DNA of 64,000 bases from Lates calcarifer. Its lineage: Eukaryota > Chordata > Actinopteri > Centropomidae. The notes below the pieces were generated by a model. It was not told the origin of the DNA. It saw only the letters and a program-made list of their open reading frames with translations, and did not search any database. The position numbers and the translations under genes were made by a program. Positions 1-64,000 of this stretch are shown here, in pieces. The stretch is from NCBI RefSeq assembly GCF_001640805.2, contig NC_066851.1, forward strand, positions 9,879,550-9,943,549, read 5' to 3'. Positions within the stretch are counted from its first letter, which is position 1, and each line of letters starts with the position of its first letter.

Positions 1-439
1 CATAACAAACACTGTTTAGGGTGAAAGAAATGAATGAAAATGTGGAAGATTTATGTTGATAATGGATCATGTTTACACAAAAGCCTAATTTCTCCACGTC
101 TACAGTGGCAAAAACACACTTCTCTATATAGAAATATGTACTTAATACTAAGGTATGCCCACCCTCCTGAGAAAAAGCCTGTGATGTACATCAGTTTACA
201 GTGTATAGTACTGTACGCAGGTCTGCTGTGCTCCTCCTCCGTACAGAAACATGTAGGGTGCTGACCATGGTGCTGATCTGGACCAGCACTGTAAATGGCA
301 TGTTTTCTATGAACCAGCAGCTAAGAGAGGATAGGGCGGGAAAAAACACAAAACTAAGGAGCCATTCGTTAGATAGCGGTTATTTGACTTCATATAACAC
401 GCTTATGTTTGAATGTTCGCGCTTTCACGGTTGTATTAA
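1..439. other. Upstream intergenic DNA, nothing recognised
   Basis: AT-rich sequence upstream of the CpG block. Open frames here are short, lack codon bias and match no family I know. No repeat is clear. Confidence 0.4.
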
Positions 440-740
440 TAAGGTCTGCCGGTGACGTCGAAGATAAAGACCCCGCCGCCTGTATCTTGGCTACACGACT
501 TGGCTTCTCCCCGTTTCCCCGCCACACCGTCCCCAGTTGCTCCAGCCCACCGATGCTGACACACACTCCTCCTCCGGGGCGGTGAGCGGGGCTCGAGCAA
601 AGCACAGAGGGGGGGCCTGAGTGACACATGCTGCGGTAGATCTGCCCGCTGAATGGTCCGTGGATTAGCTATATGCTAATATCGATAGGAGAGAGGAGCC
701 AGCGGAGGCTTCCCGAGTCTGAACGGGCTCCTTTGCAGCC
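440..740 (+). promoter_or_regulatory. ryr3: CpG-rich presumed promoter / 5' UTR of ryr3
   Basis: This block is visibly richer in CG dinucleotides than the AT-rich DNA on either side and runs directly into the start codon. A CRE-like TGACGTCG lies at 453-460, and an octamer-like ATGCTAAT next to ATCGATA lies near 673-687. No TATA box is convincing, which fits a CpG-type promoter. The transcription start cannot be placed from sequence. Short upstream ATGs occur at 628 (stops after three codons), 653 (nine codons including stop) and 673 (overlaps the main start). Confidence 0.5.
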
Positions 741-60115
<59,375 letters not shown>

Positions 60116-60740
60116 GTGAGGAAATAACTGTTTTTATATCAATATTTAAATTAACACTGATGCTGTAGTACAAGCCTGGGTTTAAAAAAAAAAAAGATTT
60201 TATGTGGCTAATGTTTTATTTCCACTTGGAGTTCACATTCTAGTCACAAAGCATCAAACCAGTCATGTCATTGAAGTCAGTGTGTCCTGTTTCTATAACT
60301 GCTTTAAAAACACTTGTTTCTTTCCTGTAAAAGCACAAGCTCTGAACTCACATTTACAACCGAGTGCGTTCCACTTGTTTACGGTCTCTTTCACCTCTTT
60401 TTGTACAAGTTCCCTGCCTCTGTTCCTCGCTCAAAGGGAGAGGAGAGTTAAAAGCAGCTCCAGCGCCCCTCAGTCTTGCCTCAATTTGTCTGCTGGTGTC
60501 ATGTGGACTGAGTCACCGGGTGGCAATCATTTCCATTTCAATTTCTTTTCAATTTCATTATGGTAATATGGATGCCGGTGGAGAAGAGGCTCTGGAGTGA
60601 AGATCTTTCTGTCAGCTGCTCCTGGGAGTCGAGAGAAGAGAGATGAAAAAAAAACATGGGTGATAAAAACCAAATCCTTCACCTGATTAAGCACGTAGAC
60701 ACATCCGTATGTGCATGAGGAAAACTACACAATCATGAGC

Positions 60741-60781
60741 GCACACACACACATACACAAACACACACACACACACACACA
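60741..60781. repeat. (CA)n microsatellite
   Basis: Interrupted CA run in intron 40. Confidence 0.9.
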
Positions 60782-61796
60782 GAGGAACAAAAACCATTTC
60801 AATCACATCACTCAATAACTGGGGTGCCACAACAGAATAAATGTGGAACAAGTTGTATCAATTTCCACTCTATGTAAGGGACTACCAATCAAGTTGCTGA
60901 TTGCAAATTATCACTTAACTGGTAAAAATACACTCCACCTTGGTCTGTTGGCCTTCAGTGTAGAAATCAGTTTGTTATCTGAACTTGCTGCTCACAGTTG
61001 GATGTTTCCAGTTTTATTTATTGGCCTATGTCTCCATTTATGGCAGCAATTTTTCATTAATATATGACCTTTCCTGAGAATTAGACTATTGGGGCAATAA
61101 AACAAGACACGTGTGTCTGCCTTTTATTGCTTAGATAGAGACTAACTAATGTGAAACAGGGTATTTTATTGCTTCTGAAAACCCTTCTAAGAAATCTTGC
61201 CACTGCCATGCCATCCCCGTCTATTCTTGAAAGTGATGCTGGCAACGAGAAGTGGCCAAATTGCAGATGGATAAATTTGGGCTGAAATATGTGTTGCAGA
61301 CTGCAGACGCTGAAAGGCAATCTCTCCCCTGGGATTTGGTGTGTGACCCTGACGTGGACCATATATAAGACTACCGCACCGATCTCCAGAGGAGCAAGGC
61401 GGGATGAAAATAGAGGAGTGTGTGCTTTATCCTTAAAAGAGTGCTTTGGGTGGTGGTGGTGGTCCCAGCAGGGTCTTGTGTAAGGGCTGAGTGATTAGAG
61501 GACTGGTTTGTAGTGGCAGCTGCAGTTCAGGAGCATCACTTCTACTTCTGTCACTTCTGGAGGCGTCAGAAATCGAGTGAAGAGAATTGAAGAATAGAAT
61601 GGGAATAAATCTCTGCAGGCAAATTCTCTTATCTGCTAAAATGACTCTGAATAATTTTGCAATTATATATCTTGGTAATAAGTGTTAAAACTTGCTTTTT
61701 TGACATTTTGCCTGTATTTGATAGCTGACTGTCTAGATAGGGGCAGGAAACAAGGGCAGCGAGAGACGGGAGCAATGGATGTTGTGGTGTCGCACC

Positions 61797-62171
61797 ACAC
61801 CTATTTGTACGTTTTGCTATTGCTACATAGCAATAGTGGTAGCATGAACAGCTGTTTACCTACCTATTTAAAAGAATAGTTGTACAGTTCAGCAGCAGGC
61901 TCTAGTTCTGTCACTTTTTTTGTTCTGTTGAAGTGCGCATGCTAACCAGCCCCAGCTCAGTCAGCCTGTCGTGTCACTTTCTGATAGCAACTCACTGTAG
62001 CGTCCAGACTACCCCAAAAAAGCAATGCTGCTCAGAGGGTGTATTCTAATCTCTTATACTGTAAACACAACAATGGCCAAACCTCTTGGCAAGCAACCAT
62101 CACCACCACCTACTCCCAGCAAGAAGCCACAATGTTCTGCAGCAGAGAAAACTTACAAATAGGCCCTTTAA
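61797..62171. mobile_element. Dispersed TIR element B, copy 2
   Basis: Aligns with 52014-52403 in the same orientation. The left end is truncated at CCTATTTGTACGTTTTGCTA; the right end ACTTACAAATAGGCCCTTTA is kept. An extra ACCATCACCACCACCTACTC segment is present near the right end. Confidence 0.7.
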
Positions 62172-63189
62172 CCATTAGACCCACCCACCCCCCGACACAT
62201 GAGCGTGTCTCTGTTGTCATTCTGTTCTCTTGACGGTTCCAGTACCGCTAACAGACAAGAAAAGCAATGACAAAGATGTCAGCTAGCAAGCAAACATGAG
62301 TGTAAATGGTGTAGGATATAAACATTTTTTATTTGTTAGACCCAGCGGATACACTGTATGTGTTTTTTGGAGCGTCAAGTCAAGTTTTTATCCTTTATAA
62401 GAAAACTCAACAGGACACCTGATATAGTCGATATAGTTTTTGTTTTGTTTTACTTTGTTTGGAATTGGATGCACTTTGTTTGTTGGTACAATATGTGAGA
62501 AGTGAATGTGACAGTTGGTATGCATTTTGAAAACCAAAATAAAATCTTACATAAGACGAGGATTTGCCAGGAGCCAGGAGGATGGCTAAGACGTGATATA
62601 TTCTGAACGTTTACCGCAGCTATAACTTCTCCTTCTTCCTGTCACATCATCCTGCTCAGTGAGACCCTGAAGATACAGAAGGCACCGTTGTCTTTGCTAT
62701 TATTTCACAGGAGTTGATGTAAAAGGAGCACAGAAGTCATTTTCTTCATCTGATCTGATGGTTTATCCACCAGAAGCATTTAATGCTCAGACATGATGAC
62801 TTGTCCTGAAGAAATGTGTGTGTGTTTGTGTGTATGAGAGAGCAAAGGGATTGTATGTGAAATCTCAGACCGTAAAAACTACTGGCTTCTATCAGTGTAA
62901 CTCTAGATGGGTCAGATTTGTTTCTTGGGGTGTAGTGAGGGGGAAGTACTGGAGGGGTGTATTCAGGAGCAAAACAGACAGACAGATGGAGGGGGAAAGA
63001 GAGAGCAGTGTTTGATAGTGTGACAGAATGAGAGTCAGGTGTTGTGAAGCATGTTGGCTGAGAGGAAGAAATGTCACTTCTCATTTTGGAGCAAGCTGGT
63101 GCTTCTGCCCTTTCTCTGACACCCACGCAAACTCTCGGCGGCAGGATCGGTTACCGCTGACTGTGACATTTCTGCTCACTCCCCACCCA

Positions 63190-63190
<1 letters not shown>

Positions 63191-63241
<51 letters not shown>
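63191..63241. repeat. (CA)n microsatellite
   Basis: Pure CA run of about 25 units in intron 40. Confidence 0.95.
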
Positions 63242-63245
<4 letters not shown>

Positions 63246-64000
63246 ACACTGATTGACAGCCTGATGTCAAATAGTCTTTGGAGAACCAACAGATCCAATC
63301 AACCAAACTGACACAGGGGCCTTAAAAACACAATCACCTAATTGCAATACTTTTAAGCAAATCAATTGTGTGTAAATTGCTCAATCTTTTATGGTCCTGG
63401 GTTGTTTAATTGATGTCTTTCTGTGCTTTGTATTCATACCCCACTGAACAGACACAAATATGCTCGTACACCCTCACCCACACACCCTATTGATCCAGTT
63501 TTAATGAAGCCTTAAGGGTAACCCACATACGAGCTGTCCAAACAAATGCCTCCGTTTAACCACAGAAGCAGAATATCATAATGTAGAAAACTATTAATAC
63601 ATCGTCCACCTCCCCTCCCTTACTTCTTTACTTAACAGGGCTTCCTTTCCGGTCCACTGAGAACGTCGTGAATGAGCTCGCAAACTGTGTTTTTCTTTCC
63701 ACAGAAAAGAAGAAAATAACTCTGACATAGTTGAAATGCAGCTGATTGCCTCTCCTTTAGAAGCAGAGGCTTGTAGAGGTGGCTCACACACGCCTACGGT
63801 CCTATTTGCTCGACTGAAGCCACGTGAAACGCTTTAAATGAGCTGTCTGTTTTTTATGTTGTTGTTCCGTGCTCAAGGTCTTATTTGCATCACTGAGCCG
63901 GTTTAGGAATGCAGCCTTTGAATTGCTCGAGCATTGCTTGTGTAAAAATGAGAGCAGCCAGTCAAGTAGAGGCCCTTTAACATCACTCTAATAGAGCTTT

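Larger units (their letters stand above)
60116..64000 (+). other. ryr3: Start of intron 40 (open at window edge)
   Basis: No exon encoding the next expected RyR segment (Leu-Ile-Ser-x-Thr-Met, WAQE) is visible on the + strand. It contains (CA)n tracts at 60741-60781 and 63191-63241 and one transposon copy at 61797-62171. Confidence 0.7.

Noticed and set aside
60116..64000. Search for exon 41
   Set aside because: No segment encodes the expected next RyR residues in phase 1; the exon must lie beyond the window.

Overview
This is vertebrate, almost certainly teleost (probably percomorph), genomic DNA. It carries the 5' part of one very large gene on the + strand, a ryanodine receptor most like RYR3 (ryr3). 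Small exons with canonical splice sites are scattered through introns rich in CA/TG microsatellites and in repeat families I recognise from fish genomes: a 'GCTGCAACTA'-type repeat, L2-type LINE 3' tails, 'AGCTTAGCATAAAG' terminal-inverted-repeat elements and a mariner fragment. No bacterial, viral or CRISPR-like features and no second protein-coding gene are supported.

Layout. Bases 1-740 hold the upstream region and presumed 5' UTR, including a CpG-rich block at about 440-745. The start codon is at 741. Intron 1 is about 19 kb and holds most of the repeats. From 19,810 to 60,115 I place exons 2-40, in frame, 5,947 coding bases (1,982 codons plus one base). The gene then runs off the right edge: 60,116-64,000 is the start of intron 40 and no further exon is visible. 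The remaining coding part of the family (the rest of the solenoid, the EF-hand region and the pore) lies outside.

The encoded part is the cytoplasmic N-terminal shell of a sarco/endoplasmic reticulum Ca2+ release channel. In order it has the IP3-receptor-like beta-trefoil domain (exons 1-8), the MIR-type second trefoil (9-13), the first RIH helical domain (14-19), SPRY1 (19-22), RyR repeat 1 (22-25), RyR repeat 2 (25-27), SPRY2 (28-30), a short divergent linker (31-32), SPRY3 (33-35) and the start of the bridging solenoid (36-40), which includes one 808-bp exon.

Most notable points: two in-frame micro-exons (21 and 15 bp) matching in position and length the two short segments of RYR2 that canonical mammalian RYR3 lacks; complementary CA/TG tracts that could loop them out; a cluster of replacements in a normally near-invariant SPRY2 motif (exon 29); a GC-AG intron; a linker exon required by reading phase in the region where RYR3 is usually shortest; an intron made largely of a decayed mariner; and several paired non-autonomous transposon copies.
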